Below the pieces are notes generated by a model that worked only from the letters and a program-made list of their open reading frames with translations, ran no database searches and had not been told where the DNA came from. Shown one piece after another: positions 33,306-33,575 of a stretch of DNA of 33,575 nucleotides; position 1 is the stretch's first letter, and each line of letters opens with the position of its first letter. Position numbers and translations under genes: made by a program. Source of the stretch: Tannerella sp. (GTDB lineage Bacteria; Bacteroidota; Bacteroidia; Bacteroidales; Tannerellaceae); NCBI GenBank assembly GCA_031277335.1, contig JAITMM010000048.1, positions 1 to 33,575 of the forward strand. Reading direction: 5' to 3'.

Positions 33306-33575
33306 ATGAAAATAGGATTTATCGGTTTGGGAATTATGGGTAAACCCATGTGTCGTAACCTGATTAAGGCCGGTTACGATATGGTGGTCATGGACAAAAA
33401 CGATGACGCGAAAAAAGAGTTTGAAACGCAGGCCACTGTCGTTCAGACGTCTGCGAAAGTCGCATCGCAATCGGAAGTCGTAATCACCATGCTTCCCAAT
33501 TCGCCTGATGTGAAAGATGTTGTGTTGGGCGACAACGGTATATTAGCAGGAGCCGTCAAAGGACTGACTGTGATT
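33306..33575 (+). CDS. 3-hydroxyisobutyrate dehydrogenase / tartronate semialdehyde reductase family, 5' part
   Basis: Ninety codons to the window edge, without a stop. The opening MKIGFIGLGIMGKPMCRNL is the dinucleotide-binding turn GxGxMG typical of beta-hydroxyacid dehydrogenases, and VVITMLPNSPDVKDV is the next conserved segment of the family. Substrate candidates are 2-hydroxy-3-oxopropionate (GarR/GlxR-type) or 3-hydroxyisobutyrate; the catalytic part lies outside the window. It starts 15 bases after the hydrolase stop, so the two are probably one operon, suggesting use of an acid derived from the released sugar (e.g. a uronate or aldarate route). That link is inference. Confidence 0.85.
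   Translation, partial: MKIGFIGLGIMGKPMCRNLIKAGYDMVVMDKNDDAKKEFETQATVVQTSAKVASQSEVVITMLPNSPDVKDVVLGDNGILAGAVKGLTVI

Overview
The window looks like a chromosomal segment of a member of the Bacteroidota, most likely order Bacteroidales. Evidence: SusC/SusD pair, DUF4249-type lipoprotein, STN-containing TonB receptors, a FecR/ECF sigma pair of the Bacteroidales type, a FtsL-like protein and a long MraY of the Bacteroidetes form, and several intergenic promoters matching the Bacteroidetes pattern TTTG-N19-21-TAnnTTTG. The species cannot be named from the sequence alone. No transposase, integrase, phage gene, rRNA or CRISPR array was found.

Layout. (1) 1-5573: four adjacent plus-strand genes for an outer-membrane system: the 3' end of a DUF4249 lipoprotein, an unrecognised secreted protein, a 926-residue TonB-dependent receptor, and an MG2-like secreted protein. 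(2) 5574-9099: after a leader full of 7-bp tandem repeats come a class II aldolase/short-chain dehydrogenase fusion and an L-sorbose-1-phosphate-reductase-like zinc dehydrogenase, probably one sugar-phosphate pathway. (3) 9100-13167, minus strand: tRNA-Pro(GGG), aroB and alaS. (4) 13270-15410: an M23 peptidase, a MerR regulator, a small DUF6132 membrane protein and a lipoprotein thioredoxin. (5) 15523-23984: a partial dcw cluster, rsmH-ftsL-ftsI-murE-mraY-murD. It has no mraZ in front and does not continue into ftsW/murG/murC/ftsQAZ. A toxin-antitoxin pair sits between murE and mraY. (6) 24007-30999: an ECF sigma factor, its FecR anti-sigma factor, an STN-bearing SusC and a SusD, i.e. a glycan-uptake locus. 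(7) 31086-33575: a Tat-exported glycoside-hydrolase-like protein with its own promoter, and the start of a 3-hydroxyisobutyrate-dehydrogenase-family gene cut by the window edge.

Two observations stand out. First, the toxin-antitoxin pair lies between two copies of the last ~28 codons of murE. The copy next to mraY has no start and looks like the original tail; the copy fused to murE looks imported, so the cassette appears to have carried a replacement gene end and left murE intact. Second, the ECF sigma gene, fecR and susC are each preceded by AATAATACT-N14-GTGTTAT, with the spacing identical in all three. This is best read as the promoter recognised by this sigma factor, including autoregulation. 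A 33-bp-periodic repeat block lies immediately upstream of the first of these promoters.
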